In this document: in pieces, positions 1 to 11,029 of the stretch
Layout: the number at the start of each line of letters is the position of its first letter
How positions within the stretch are numbered: the stretch's first letter is position 1
Assembly (NCBI RefSeq): GCF_018294505.1
Contig: NC_057807.1
Span: forward strand, 269,114,075-269,178,074
Origin: Triticum aestivum
Taxonomy: Eukaryota > Streptophyta > Magnoliopsida > Poales > Poaceae
Reading direction: 5' to 3'
DNA: 64,000 nucleotides
The notes under the pieces: model-generated
The model's input: the letters and a program-made list of their open reading frames with translations, nothing else
Told to the model about the DNA's origin: nothing
Database searches by the model: none
Program-made: the position numbers and the translations under genes

Positions 1-1515
1 TGATCAAAGATGGCACGCTAGTGCATTTTAGAAATCCCGCAAACCAAATAGGCATGTAGCAGTGTTCAAAACAGTATTTGCTACACCTTTCTTCATGTCA
101 AGTATCTGTTCCTTAGAATGAGATCATGCCACTGTCCGGATACCGGAGGAATACTTTATGTGCTATCAAACATCACTTGATAATTGGGTGATCATAAAGA
201 TACTCTATAGGTATCTCCAAAAGTATTTGCTGGGTTGCATGGATCGAGACTGGGATTTGTCACTCAGTGTGACGGAGAGATATCTTTAGGCCCTCTCAGT
301 AATACAACATCACAAGAAGCTTGCAAGAATGTGACTAATGAGTTTAGTCATATGATATTGTATTATGGAACAAGTAAAGAGACTTGCCAGTAACGACATT
401 GAACTAGGTATGGAGATATCGACGATCGAATCTCGGGCAAGTAACATATCGTCGGACAAAGGAAATTGTATACGGGATTAACAGAATCCCCGACATTGTG
501 ATTCAACCGATAAAGGTCTTCGTGGAATATGTAGGAATCAATATGGGCATCCAGCCCCCCTAATGGTTATTGGTCGAAGAGATGTCTCAGTCATGTCTAC
601 ATGATTCCCGAACCCGTAGGGTAGCACGCCTAATATTTAGTAGCGCTAGGGTAATGTTGAGATATTAATGGTGGAAAGTCCAAAAGTAGTCCAGAGTCCC
701 AGATGGAATCCAGGACATCATGAGGAGCTCCTGAATGGTCCGGAGGTAAAGATTTATATATGGGAAGTCATATTCAGGTTCCAAAAAAGTTCGGGAATTT
801 TCAGTAGAGTACCGGGAAGGTTCTAGAAGGTTCTGGGGTTCCACCGTGGGGACCAATGACCCGGGAAGGGCCCACATGGACCGACGGGGTGGGGCTACAA
901 CCCACATGGGATGGCATCACCATCCCCGAAGGCACATGTCATTGAAATCTAGAGATAAGGTCTTATCTCTAAATTTAAAGGGTTGAATCTAGAGATAAGA
1001 TGTTATCTTCAAGTTTAAAGGGATTTCTCCCTTGTGGCCGGCCCTAGGAGTGTTTTGGATGCCCTCCCGTGCCCCTAGCCTATATCTAGAAGGTGGGGGC
1101 GCATGGAGGCAGCCACCCCCTCTCCCTTGGTCATTGCATCTCCCAACTCCTCCCACCAATCTTCGGTACACGCTTGGCGAATCCCTGCCGAAATTCTGCT
1201 GCCACCACCACCACCACCTCTTTGTTGGGTTGGTCCCGATCTCATCTACCTCCTATCCCTTGCTTGTTGGATCAAGGAAGAGAGGGCACCATCGAGCTAA
1301 ATGTGTGCTAAACTTGGAGGTCGTCCGTTCGACACTAGATCAGATTGGATCGTGATTGGATCGCGAAGAGTACGACTACATCAACCGCATTACATATGCT
1401 AACGCTTTCGGTCTACAAGGGTACGCAGACTCACTCCCCTCTCATTTCTATGCATCTTATAGATTAGATCTTGGGTGTTTTGTAGGAATATTTTTATTTT
1501 CATGCAACGTTCCCA
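1..1515 (+). mobile_element. Gypsy-type LTR, 5'-truncated by window edge
   Basis: This stretch reads as the greater part of a long Triticeae Gypsy LTR in sense orientation. The U3-like part (about 240-660) is followed by a C-rich 5'UTR-like tract with CCACCA repeats (about 1195-1220), and the LTR ends near 1515 with the GCAACGTTCCC block that I know from Sabrina/WHAM-type LTRs. No tRNA primer site follows 1515, so this is either a 3' LTR or a solo LTR. The family name is from memory and unverified. The start lies outside the window, so no target duplication can be checked. Confidence 0.65.
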
Positions 1516-2229
1516 TTATGTCTTAATGGTCCTCCGAGGTCTTCATGAAGTTTTCTCCCAAAAGGTTGCCATGGCGACGATTTTAAAAACTACCGTTGTG
1601 GCACCTGTTTTGTTCTCCTGCGCCTAGTGAAGATCCAGGTCCTTCGTGTAATCTATAGGCTATCTATACGTCCATTACATTAAGGTGGCAATCCCGTGGC
1701 TCCTGCCATCATGCCGTGACACATGGGCCACTTAACATTACAACATATAACCATCCCATACAGTTTTTTTGTCAGGACGAAGGCTATACCACATCATATG
1801 CAGCCCTATAAAACCAAGTTAGATGTCCTCCAATCGGTTTGGCAAATTTTAATTACGTGGTTGCTAGGGTTTCCAAACAACACTAAGTACCTATGTGCAC
1901 AATCAAGGCGATAATTCTTGTTGCTAGATTAACTTTCAGGGTGTGCGAGGGAAGAGACTTAATCAAAAATCTCTAGCTCCACACTAAACTTTTTCTAATA
2001 TGCATGACCATGTAGAAGATCGTTCATCTTCATTGCCCTCTTATGTACGTGATGGTTCACTATTCTTGACTATGATGAAGCCCAAGGAATTGTTAGCAGA
2101 TCGTCGACAACCAGAGTCGATGGATTGTCAGAACCTTGTACAAAGCTCACATCATGTCATCAATGAACTGAACTAAAGCAACGCTCGAGAAAAGCATAGG
2201 AAGAACATCAAACCCTCACATCCACATGT
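1516..2229. other. unassigned spacer
   Basis: AT-rich sequence between the LTR end and the first CACTA terminus. The longest open frame is under 70 codons and shows no family motif. It does not match the internal region of the Gypsy fragment at 12427-14467, so it is not the other half of that element. Confidence 0.5.
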
Positions 2230-3440
2230 CACTACTGCAAGATGCTGCTAACGCGACACTACGATCAGAGACTCTTCGACGAAACTGTGTGCGATGCAAT
2301 AATCGCAAACGGTGGTGTGAAAAAACCGTCAAAAAGGTGCAAAATGTTTGCGATGGCTGAGACATCAAACACGGTTCAGATTTTAGTTATGTGTGTGATG
2401 CTGGGCATACGGTTGATCCAGCAGAACTGTTTGCGATGAGGAAGAACAACATAAACGGGCAGCCATATTAATGTGTGTGTGATATACGGCATACAGTTCC
2501 CTCCGATGAACTATGTGCTATTAGTGAATGCAATAGAAACGGTCAGCTAGATCAAGGTGTGTGTAATATATGGCATACGGTTCACTCAGACAGATAAACT
2601 GTTTTTGATTAGTCAAGAGAACAGAAATGGTTCATCTTAACAAGATGTGTGTGATATGCGGCATTTGCGATCAGCCAAAAGAACACAAATGATTTGTGTA
2701 AACTAGATGTGTGTGATACGCAGCAAACAGCCCACTTGGATGAACTGTTTGCGATGAGAAATTATAACACATACGCTTACTATACTAAGTTCGTGTGCGA
2801 TTCTGCTCGTACAAAAAACTTTGAAAAATGCAAACTAGTTGCTTGCGGTGGCTAGGAGTATCGCACACGATCCGTCTGCGAGTACTCGTGTGCGATGATT
2901 AGTAAGTTACACATAATGAATGGCCGCAAGGGTGATATGCTGATCATGGAGTCCGAGAAGACCGTCGTCGGAAGGCCGTCGGCTCAGCTTTTTAGCCTAT
3001 ATTTTATTATAATTGTATGCATAAGTAGGCGGTGAGTGTTTTGTGCCTTGCCGCATGTGGCATTTTAAATTATCCTGAATATGTAAGACAATTATTAACC
3101 GTTGCCATTGTAAATTTGCCTCAATGGCGAACAAAGCACACGCAGGGACGCCACAGACCCGCAAAAAAAGCAAGGACGCCACGGCGAGCAACCACGTGGT
3201 CAACCTTCTGGCACCCCGTGGGAGACGCGATGGCGCATCCATAAGACACAGTGGTGATATCATGACCGTGTGTGATAGTGGGAAGACACGTACACGTACA
3301 TCCAAGAATAAGGGCCCATGTTTCGGGCTTCCGATGTGTGGCATATGGTTGATCCAAAAGAACTGTTTGTGATGAGGCAGAACAACAGAAATGGGGCTTT
3401 GTAGGCCCAGAACCATCAATAAATTTTGACTTTGTTTCTC
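2230..3440. repeat. left subterminal repeats of CACTA-1
   Basis: A motif of about 90-110 bp recurs here in degenerate form: GTGTGTGATATRYGGCATACGG, then a 'ccactyrgatgaactgtttgcgat'-like core, then 'gaacagaaatgg'. Copies lie near 2390-2450, 2480-2550, 2560-2640, 2650-2700, 2705-2780 and again 3265-3400. Short motifs in both orientations near a terminus are the usual transposase-binding layout of CACTA elements. Confidence 0.6.
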
Positions 3441-4335
3441 ATCACATTGCAGATTACAATGCAATAAGTAATCACAAATCTGTTCACACCGATCAAACTA
3501 ATATGTGTTCACAGTTAGCACCGGGCTATAAAAACTAACCACTCGAAAATTACTTCACAGTTCCTCTCCTCATCACCCACAAAACTGGTCAAGTCATTCC
3601 GCCATGACCGGTAGGAGGTGTTTCGGGTGGGCATATAAACAGGCAGCAAAGACCAAGGCCGCGGAAGCACTAGAGAGGTCCCGCCACGAAGCGGCAGCCA
3701 CAATAGAGATGTCCCAGCGCACCGCGGATCCCTCGAACGAGCTCTCATAAGCGCACTCACCGCGTCGGCAATCGCGACAAGCTGGCCTTGCTGAAGTCCT
3801 TGGCCGGCGACGCCAACATTCTCGCTGGCCTCATTAAGCAGCAGGATCTGGTCGACGGCTTGATGAAGCTGCTCGAGATCAGAGATGCCTCGGTTGACAA
3901 GGCGACCAGCCTCGTGGAGCAACTCATGGGTGACAATGTGAAGCTCCTCAAGGCGCTCGCCGAGAAGGGGGAGGAGGCCGCCGGCTGGAAGATGCTGTAT
4001 GAGCAGAGCAGTGCCTTGGGGATGACACTGATAGCGGTCTTCGAGGAACTGATGGGTGACTTGAGGAAGCTCCGGATCGAGTGCGAGCAGGAGGTGGAGG
4101 AGTGCATGGCTGCTTTCAAGCAAAGTCGTGAGGAATTGAGGAAGGAGCTGGAGGATGTCATCGCCCGGTGATCCATCGAAGAGTAGATACAGTAGTGATC
4201 TAGATCGTTGTCTATGATTTCCTTCTCCTCTTGCCCCCGTGTCTTCCGGGCTTTGCTGCATGTGGCATTTAAAATTATCCGGAATATGTAAGACAATTAT
4301 TATCTGCGCCATTGTAAATTTAACGTTGTACTATC
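3043..4335. repeat. ~90-bp direct repeat bracketing an ORF remnant
   Basis: Positions 3043-3135 and 4250-4335 share a block containing GCATGTGGCATTTTAAATTATCC, AATATGTAAGACAATTATT and CCATTGTAAATTT with few differences. A weaker third copy lies near 4365-4440. The repeats flank a ~1.1-kb GC-rich segment holding the coiled-coil ORF. Confidence 0.6.
3618..4171 (+). pseudogene. coiled-coil protein remnant in CACTA-1
   Basis: The open frame at 3788-4171 (127 codons, non-ATG start) is Leu/Glu/Lys rich and heptad-like from end to end, for example in LMKLLEIRDASVDKATSLVE and LRKELEDVIAR, so a coiled coil is likely. A second frame just upstream (about 3618-3749) has similar composition, including KAAEALERSRHEAAATIEMS, and ends in a TAA; the downstream frame is offset from it. 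One broken gene is more likely than two. The reverse strand is also open here but gives no family motif. GC content is well above the surrounding DNA, as expected for a captured coding fragment. I do not recognise the parent gene, and function is unknown. Confidence 0.4.
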
Positions 4336-4819
4336 CGTTGCCAATTTATTTGTCGTCGTATTATCCGTTGCCCTATGTGGAAATTTAAATTAGGCCGGAA
4401 TACGAGTTGAAAACACGAACAAAGCAAATGCCGCCATGGGATCACAACCAAACACCCTCCGTCCACCCCTAAAAAACCCTTCATCTAGGTGATTTAATTA
4501 ACCCACTAATGGAGAAGTTATGAGTGAAGCGGGTGGCGGCTGGTGCATGGAGGTCAAAGAACTTGGTTCCGATGAGCATGGGCGGCCTTGCTACTCGCAC
4601 GTGTCCCGTCGAGCCTGCGAGGTGGACAGGATGCACGTGTCCCTTCGAGCCTGCATGGCGGACTTCTCGCGCTCGTCCCGTCTAATCAAATAGCTACACG
4701 CACGCCACTAAGTATAGTTAAATATTGACATGGTTCATATAATACAACCATTTGTGATATTAATATGTCAGCTTTTTGTTTCAAAAAGGACTTTGTTGGC
4801 TACTAATGTGTGCTCCTCT

Positions 4820-7800
4820 TCTCAAACTGGACAATTTTTTTTACCACGACATATATGTGCCATGTCATGAAACCATGCCAAGTTTCATGTTTTTTGGGTG
4901 AGTTTTTGATTTATTAGGATTTAAAAACCGAGATTCTCAATGTTTCAGGACGACGACAAGTTTGTAATTCATTCCCATTCCTTAAATGAGACCTAAACAT
5001 GCACCCAATGACACATGTACGATTTCCCACCCATTTTGCTTCACTGGAGCATGTGCTTGTAGTTCAAATTTTAATTACGGACTACATTAAATGCATAGAA
5101 AACTTAATTAGTAATATATACAATGGCCAAAGGAACCCTAAACAGTTTCAAATTTTGGCACAACACTCCTATTATTCTATGTTGCCTGTAGAAAACAAAG
5201 TTCAAGGCTTGAAGAGGCAACGATTATTGTTTCGCCCACCGAAACCGCGAGGGTTGTGAGAAGCTTCGGTTTGTAAGAGGCTTGTAATATAGCTTCACCC
5301 AAATTGGAGAATTATATGTACCATGTTGTGACACCCTGCCAAGTTTCATGATTTCCTGGTGAGTTTTGGATTTACAGAGATGTATAAACCGAGATTCGCA
5401 ATGTTTGTGGCCAAGGCAGGACGGCGAGACGGTTGAATTCATTCCCATTCATTCCATGGGACCTAAACATGCACACCAAGGACACACATGTATGTTTATT
5501 CTAGCCATTTTGGTGCAGTGGAGCATGTATTTGTAGTTCGGATTTGAAATATGGACATGAAATTCCTAGAAAACTCAATTAATGAATAAAAAGGGTCAAA
5601 TGAACCCTGATAATTTCAATGTTCAGCGCGAATCTCCCGTTGTTCCGTGTTGCATGTAGAAGAAAATATGAGGCTAGAAGAGGGAGAGATTATCATTTGG
5701 CCCACAAGGGGACACGTTTCCCTATCGAAACCAGGAGGGTTCTTGCGTAGGGCTTAATAAAGCTTGGCCCAAATTGGCAATGTTTTTACCACGACATATA
5801 TGTGCCATGACGTGACACCTGCCACCTTTGATGACTTTCTGGTGAGTTTTGGGTTTATGGGGATTTAAAAACCAAGATTCCAAATGTTTGAGGACGAGCC
5901 AGGAGGCCGGTAAGGTTGTAATTCATTCTCATTCCTGGCATGGAACCTAAACATGCACCCAAGGACACATGTATAATTTTTCTAGCCATTTTGGTGAACT
6001 GTTGCATGTATTTGTAATCCAGATTTGAATTATTGACATTAAATGCCTAGGAAACTCAATTAGTGTATAAAAAGGCCAAACGAACCCTGATCAAGTATAA
6101 ATTTTAGCATGGATATCATGTCATTCCATGTTCCCCGTAGAAGAAAATATAAGGCGAAAAGAGGCAGTGATTACATTTCGACAACAAGGGGAACACGTTT
6201 CCCTATCGGAACCACGAGGTTTGTTTGAGAGAAGCTCCGGTTTGTAAGAGGTTTGTAATAAAGGTTGGCCCAAATTGGATAATGTTTTTACCATGACATA
6301 TATGTGCCATGACGTGACACCATTCCTACTTTCATGTCTTTCTGGTGAGTTTTGGATTTACGGGGATTTAAAAACCGAGATTCGAAATTTTTGACGACGA
6401 GCCAGGATGCTGGTATGGTTGTAATTCATTCCCATTCCTGGCATGGGACCTAATCATGCACCCAAGGACACATGCATGTATAATCTTTCAAGCCATTTTG
6501 GTGAATTGGAGCATGTATTTGAGGTTCATATTTGAATTATGGACATTAAATGCCTAGGGAACTCAATTAGTGTATAAAAAGGCCAAACGAACCCTGACCA
6601 AGTTTAAATTTCAGCATGGATATCCTGTCGTTCCATGTTGCCCGTAGAAGAAAATATAAGGCGAAAAGAGGCAGTGATGACGTTTCGCCACAAGGGGAAC
6701 ACGTTTCCCTATTGGAACCACGAGGCTTCTTTGAGAGAAGCTCTGGTTTGTAAGAGGTTTGTAATAAAAGCTTGGCCCAAATTGGGCAATGTTTTTACCA
6801 CGACATATATGCGCCATGACGTGACACCATACCAACTTTCATGACTTTCTGGTGAGTTTAGGATTTATGGGGATTTAAAAACCGAGATTCTAAATGTTTG
6901 AGGACGAGCCAGGATGCTGGTACGGTTGTAATTCATTCCCATTCCTGGCATGGGACCTAAACATGCACCCAAGGACACATGTATAATTTTCTAGCCATTT
7001 TGGTGAACTGGAGCATGTATTTGAAGTTTAGATTTGAATTATGGACATTAAATACATAGGAAACTCAATTAGTGTATAAAAGGCCAAATGAAACCTGAAT
7101 AAGTTTAAATTTTAGCATGGATATCCTATCGTTCAATGTTGCCCATAGAAGAAAATACAAGGCGAAAAGAGGCAGTGATTATGTTCCAATAACAAGGGGA
7201 ACACGTTTCCCTATCGGAACCACGAGGCTTCTTTGAGAGAAGTTCCGGTTTGTAGGAGGTTCGTAATAAAGCTTGACCCAAATTGGACAATGTTTTTACC
7301 ATGACATATATGTGCCATGACGTGACACCATGCCTACTTTCATGACTTTCTGGTGAGTTTAGGATTTACGGGGATTTAAAAACCGAGATTCCAAATGTTT
7401 GAGGACGAGTGAGGACGCCGGTACGATTGTAGTTCGTTCCCATTCCTGGCATGAGACCTAAACATGCACCCAAGGACACATGCATGTATAATTTTTCTTG
7501 CCATTTTGGTGAACTGGAGCATGTTTTTGAGGTTCAGATTTGAATTATGGACAACAAATGCCTAGGAAACTCAATTAGTGTATAAAAAGGCCAAACAAGC
7601 CCTGAATAAGTTTAAATTTTAGCACAAATATCTTGTCGTTCCATGTTGCCGGTAGAAGAAAATACAAGGTGAAAAGAGGCAGTGATTATCGTTTCCCCCA
7701 CAAGGGGAACACATTTCCCTATCGGAACCACGAGGCTCTCTTTGAGAGAAGCTCCGGTTTGTAAGAGGCTTGTAATGAAACTTGCGCCAAAATGGACGAA

Positions 7801-7905
7801 AAAAATTCCTCGACATATATGTGCCATGTCATGACACCATGCCAAGTTTCACGATTTTCGGGTGAGTTTTGGATTTACTGGGATTTAAAAACCGAGATTC
7901 TTCTC
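4820..7905. repeat. tandem array, ~500-bp unit, about six copies
   Basis: Each unit contains, in order: GACATATATGTGCCATGACG, TTTCTGGTGAGTTT, GGGGATTTAAAAACCGAGATTC, CATTCCTGGCATGGGACCTA, ACTCAATTAGTGTATAAAA, AGAAGAAAATATAAGGCGAA, GGGGAACACGTTTCCCTATC and GTAAGAGGTTTGTAATAAA. Units begin near 4849, 5310, 5793, 6294, 6802, 7303 and 7812, giving spacings of ~460, 485, 501, 508, 501 and 509 bp. The last copy stops after the ACCGAGATTC block. The central copies look most alike and the first two have drifted. No protein-coding frame persists through the units. Confidence 0.9.
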
Positions 7906-8441
7906 ACAAAATGTTTTCAAATAGCACACGGTTCACTCACAAAAGCTATGTGCCTACCAAACCATGGCTGATGCCCCCCTCCCCCCTGCTGCGCGCGCGA
8001 TCTGAGTCGTGCGTTCTGATTGGCCAGAACCCAAACCCCACGGATCGTACGTCTGCACCGTTGGATGCTCCCAGATCGAACGGCAACCCTCAGCCCTTTC
8101 GACAACACATGCAATACATGGGTAAGCACTGTGCGCATGCGTCGTGCTAGCTCACGCTTCCTTCTCTTCTACATTTTCTAAACAGGCTACCGTTTCCCAG
8201 CACTCCTCTGATCGGTTTCCCACTCTTCTCCCATCGGTTTCCCGCTACCAGTGTCACTGCTCATTGAAGCCTAGGCGGCGACACACTAGCCATGTAAATA
8301 TCGCACACATTTTCTAAAAGAACAAATGTGCGTGATAGGAGGGAGTAGGTCCCATAGGGTGACCAGCGTGCAATGCCTTAAATGTAGGGAGGCAATTCCT
8401 GTCAGCAAGGTGCCTCTTCCCATCCGCTAGCCTAGTCGAAT
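7906..8441. other. unassigned CACTA-1 interior, GC-rich
   Basis: After the array ends, a GC-rich tract (7960-8160) with CCCCCCTCCCCCCTG and GCGCGCGCG runs resembles a promoter or 5'UTR of a captured gene, but no start codon or exon can be supported. Short copies of the CACTA subterminal motif (CACACGGTTCACTC at ~7925, CGCACACATTTTCT at ~8310) recur. Confidence 0.35.
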
Positions 8442-8505
8442 AGAACGCAGAAGTTAAGCATTCTCGGGCTGGAGTAGTCCAAGGATGGGTGACCCAGTGG
8501 GAAGT
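8442..8505 (+). pseudogene. 5S rRNA-derived fragment with internal promoter
   Basis: This 64-bp stretch aligns without gaps to the central and 3' part of plant 5S rRNA, from AGAAC through GAAGTTAAGC, GGAGTAGT and GGATGGGTGACC to TGGGAAGT. I count about 12 mismatches against the wheat 5S sequence as I remember it (roughly 80% identity). The retained part spans the internal control region: box A (AGTTAAGC), intermediate element and box C (GGATGGGTGACC). The 5' third and the extreme 3' end of 5S are absent, so it cannot make a normal 5S rRNA. It could be a relic of a Cassandra-type TRIM LTR, of a 5S-derived SINE, or a captured 5S fragment. Confidence 0.75.
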
Positions 8506-8546
8506 TTCATATCTCAAGATTCATTTAATTGATAGGTTATTTTTTG

Positions 8547-8720
8547 TTGTAAAATCACCACGACTACGCGAGCAAATGGTGCAGGTACCGGCTTAACCAT
8601 GTGCGATGCAAGTGCGCTGTAAAATCACCACGACTATGCAAGCGCGATAAAATGGTGCAGGTACTGGCTTAACCGTGTGCGTCGCAAGTGCGTTGTAAAA
8701 TCACCATGACCGCGCATGCT
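8547..8720. repeat. short tandem repeat, 70-76-bp unit
   Basis: TTGTAAAATCACCAYGAC starts units at 8547, 8618 and 8693, followed by GCAAATGGTGCAGGTAC and GGCTTAACCRTGTGCG. About 2.4 copies are present. Confidence 0.75.
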
Positions 8721-9378
8721 AAAGGCGGGTAAGTTTATTTGGAAATTAGGACGAATGTATGTGATAGACCAGCTAGCTAGAAATATAAAAACAAACTACC
8801 TGCCTTGAGCATTTAAAAAATCGGTGATTCTGACACTTTTCCTTATTATCATACACGCATATTCTTATTGGACCATGCGCGATCTTAGGCACTCCCGCCC
8901 CACATCAATTCCTTTACCCAAATTTTAGTAGCCACCATACTTCAATCGCCGCCCACACTCCTCCAGCACCGACCTTATAGTAAAATTGCAGTAGCCGAGG
9001 CATTTGAACCGTCGCCCTCCCTCGTCCACCACCATCTCCACCCACCATTACTAAAATTTTCAGTAGCCGCGGCATATCCTCAACCACTACCACCCCCCCT
9101 CCACAGTCCCCCCACCCTCCCCCTTGAACCCTAGCTAGCGGGCGCCGCCGGCGCTGCCGCCAACCCATGCCGGTTTGCCCGTTCATCCTAGCTTAGATAA
9201 TAAAGTTCAGGTTACCCAACGATTCCCATACCATCGCCCCACTCCCCTGAGTTTTTAGATGAGGCTTGTGGTGTCCCTCCCCGCCAGATCCGTATCCCCT
9301 GCTCCAGAATGTTGCAGCCTAAGGTCGACCACGTATCCCAGGGAGCCCGACGAGCGTTCGGCCGAGAAGAGGTTTATC
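8721..9378. other. upstream region of the 169-aa ORF
   Basis: Pyrimidine-rich on the plus strand from about 8890 (CCACC and CCTCC runs to 9130), as in plant 5'UTRs. No clear TATA box or coding frame. An open minus-strand frame at 8914-9186 is a low-complexity consequence of these runs. Confidence 0.35.
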
Positions 9379-9888
9379 ATGGCCTCTCCGGTGGACATTG
9401 GTGAGGTGGCCGCCGTTCGCCCCGACCTGTCGATCCCGGAGCAACACGTCGCCGCGGAAGCCGGTGAAGACGTTGACTATGTTGCCTTGTCAAAGGCTTC
9501 ATGTCAGCGGGCTTGCGTATTATTGTATCTCGGGAAAGCTAGCTACGACATCAGGCTCGTCAATAGCGACGGCTTCACGCGGGCCATGTCACAGGTTACA
9601 TGGTCCATCCCCAACCCCTCTGGTTCAACCACCATCAATCTCTTTGACGGCCCTGCCGCTGACCTCCTCCGCCAAGCGGTCAAGGATTTTCGATCCTTAT
9701 ACGCCATCGAGCCCATTTTGTCATTTCTGAAGGACACGTTCTACTGCGGCGGCTTGGAATCCTCAATTGCCAAGTTAGATCTCATCGACCACGACCATGA
9801 GGAGGGCACCCACAAAGGTTCTTCCAAGGTGAAACAACCCATCTGTGACATCAGAAAGCGCACCATGGGTCTGTGCTCTTCCTACTAG
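9379..9888 (+). CDS. hypothetical protein, 169 aa, inside CACTA-1
   Basis: The frame stays open from 9259, but the ATG at 9379 has the better context (ATCATGGCC) and gives 169 aa ending at TAG 9888. The protein begins MASPVDIGEVAAVRPDLSIP and has a central region (CVLLYLGKASYDIRLVNSDG ... GPAADLLRQAVKDFRS) that looks globular; it is followed by an acidic/histidine patch (LIDHDHEEGTHKG) and a basic tail. No signal peptide or membrane segment is evident. GC content is well above the flanks. It lies upstream of the B3-like exons on the same strand, so it could be an earlier exon or ORF of the same captured transcription unit. I do not recognise a family. Confidence 0.45.
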   Translation: MASPVDIGEVAAVRPDLSIPEQHVAAEAGEDVDYVALSKASCQRACVLLYLGKASYDIRLVNSDGFTRAMSQVTWSIPNPSGSTTINLFDGPAADLLRQAVKDFRSLYAIEPILSFLKDTFYCGGLESSIAKLDLIDHDHEEGTHKGSSKVKQPICDIRKRTMGLCSSY

Positions 9889-11029
9889 AAGGATCCCATC
9901 CATGAAATGTGAGGCAACATCCTAGCAGAAAATCTTACCTTTTCTAGCTTGCCAACCCGTATCCCTTGTTGTAGTAGCATCTGCCGTGCGGTGTTATAAC
10001 TGTGCCGTGTTTAATTATTTCAGTTATGCAAAAAGGTATTGTTCAATAGGGCTATGTGATGTTTAAGTATGAATTGTCCACTTCAATTTCACGAATGGCT
10101 ATATTTGGTTGTTTATAGTGAGTAGATGCCTTGTTTATCTGTCTTTGGTTGTTAGGTTGGCTGCAGTGAGCATTTTTCCAGTTATCGAGCCGATGCCTTG
10201 TTTATATGTATTTGATTCTTAGTTTGGTTGCAGTAAGCATTTGTCCAGTTATCAAGCAGGTGCCTTGTTTATCTGTATTTGATTGTTAGGTTGCTTTTTT
10301 AGCATTTGTCCAATTTTCAGGCAGATGCCTTATTTATCTGTATTTTCTTGTTAGGTTGGTTGCAGTGAGCATTTGTCCAGTTTTCAAGCATATGCCCTGT
10401 TTATCTGTATTTGCTTGTTAGGTTGGTTGCAGTGAGACTATGTCCAGTTTTCAATGGCTATATTTGGTTTTTATACTGATCATTTATGCCTTGTTTATTT
10501 CAGCCATTCACAATGTGTTGTTCGTGCTGTGCAAGTCGAAGCTGTGCCGCTCGACTGCATCAATACCAGTTTGAACGGCTATATTTGGTTCCAGTTATGC
10601 CTGGTGTAGTTAACACATGCCCTTTATTTCAGTTTTACACATTTATCTAGTGTTGTTTAAGCATTACTTACATTCTATTCATTTTCAACAATACCATTTT
10701 GAATTGTAATATTTGATGGCTGTTAAGCCTGCTGTCGGTAACATTGCCTTCCATTTTATATATGCTTTAACAACATGCTAAAACCAACACATTCAAGCTA
10801 TCATTTGGAGATGATATTGTTTATCTTTGCTATATTTGTTTGATGTTAAGGTTGCTATACTTATCATGCCTTTCCACTACTTATGCAGGACAACAATGGG
10901 AGTGGCCACCATTTCCGCCGAGATTAGCTTCATCCCTCGGCTTGTACTCCCCCACCATTCCATAATGTAGTGCATATAGATCCAGGCCAGGATACTTGTT
11001 AGCTTCTAATATTGACTTGTTGCTTGTAG
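9889..11029. other. AT-rich intron-like region of CACTA-1
   Basis: Between the 169-aa ORF and the B3-like exons the DNA is T-rich on the plus strand, has no long frame, and contains the 67-bp minisatellite. A possible small exon lies near 10890-10965 after a TTATGCAG acceptor, but no reading frame supports it firmly. Confidence 0.4.
10131..10460. repeat. minisatellite, 67-bp unit, about five copies
   Basis: Units starting TTGTTTATCTGTATTTG and ending with CAGTGAGCATTTGTCCAGTT begin at 10131, 10198, 10265, 10330 and 10397. Differences are mostly single substitutions plus a small deletion in unit three. The array lies in intron-like DNA. Confidence 0.85.

Noticed and set aside
1032..1355. His/Pro-rich plus-strand frame in the first LTR
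   Set aside because: Lies in the transcribed leader part of a Gypsy LTR; the His run comes from a CCACCA repeat.
3515..4312. 265-codon minus-strand frame opposite the coiled-coil ORF
   Set aside because: It is the complement of a GC-rich coiled-coil frame. The peptide has no family motif and extends into repeat DNA; the plus strand has the better coding character.
4820..7905. CRISPR-like or centromeric satellite array
   Set aside because: Unit is ~500 bp with no spacer/repeat alternation, there are no cas genes, and only six or so units lie within a CACTA element; a TE-internal tandem array fits.
8442..8505. Functional 5S rRNA gene
   Set aside because: The 5' third is missing, mismatches are many, and no T-run terminator or 5S spacer follows.
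8914..9186. 90-codon Gly/Arg/Val-rich minus-strand frame
   Set aside because: Result of CCACC/CCTCC runs in a 5'-leader-like tract; low complexity and no motif.
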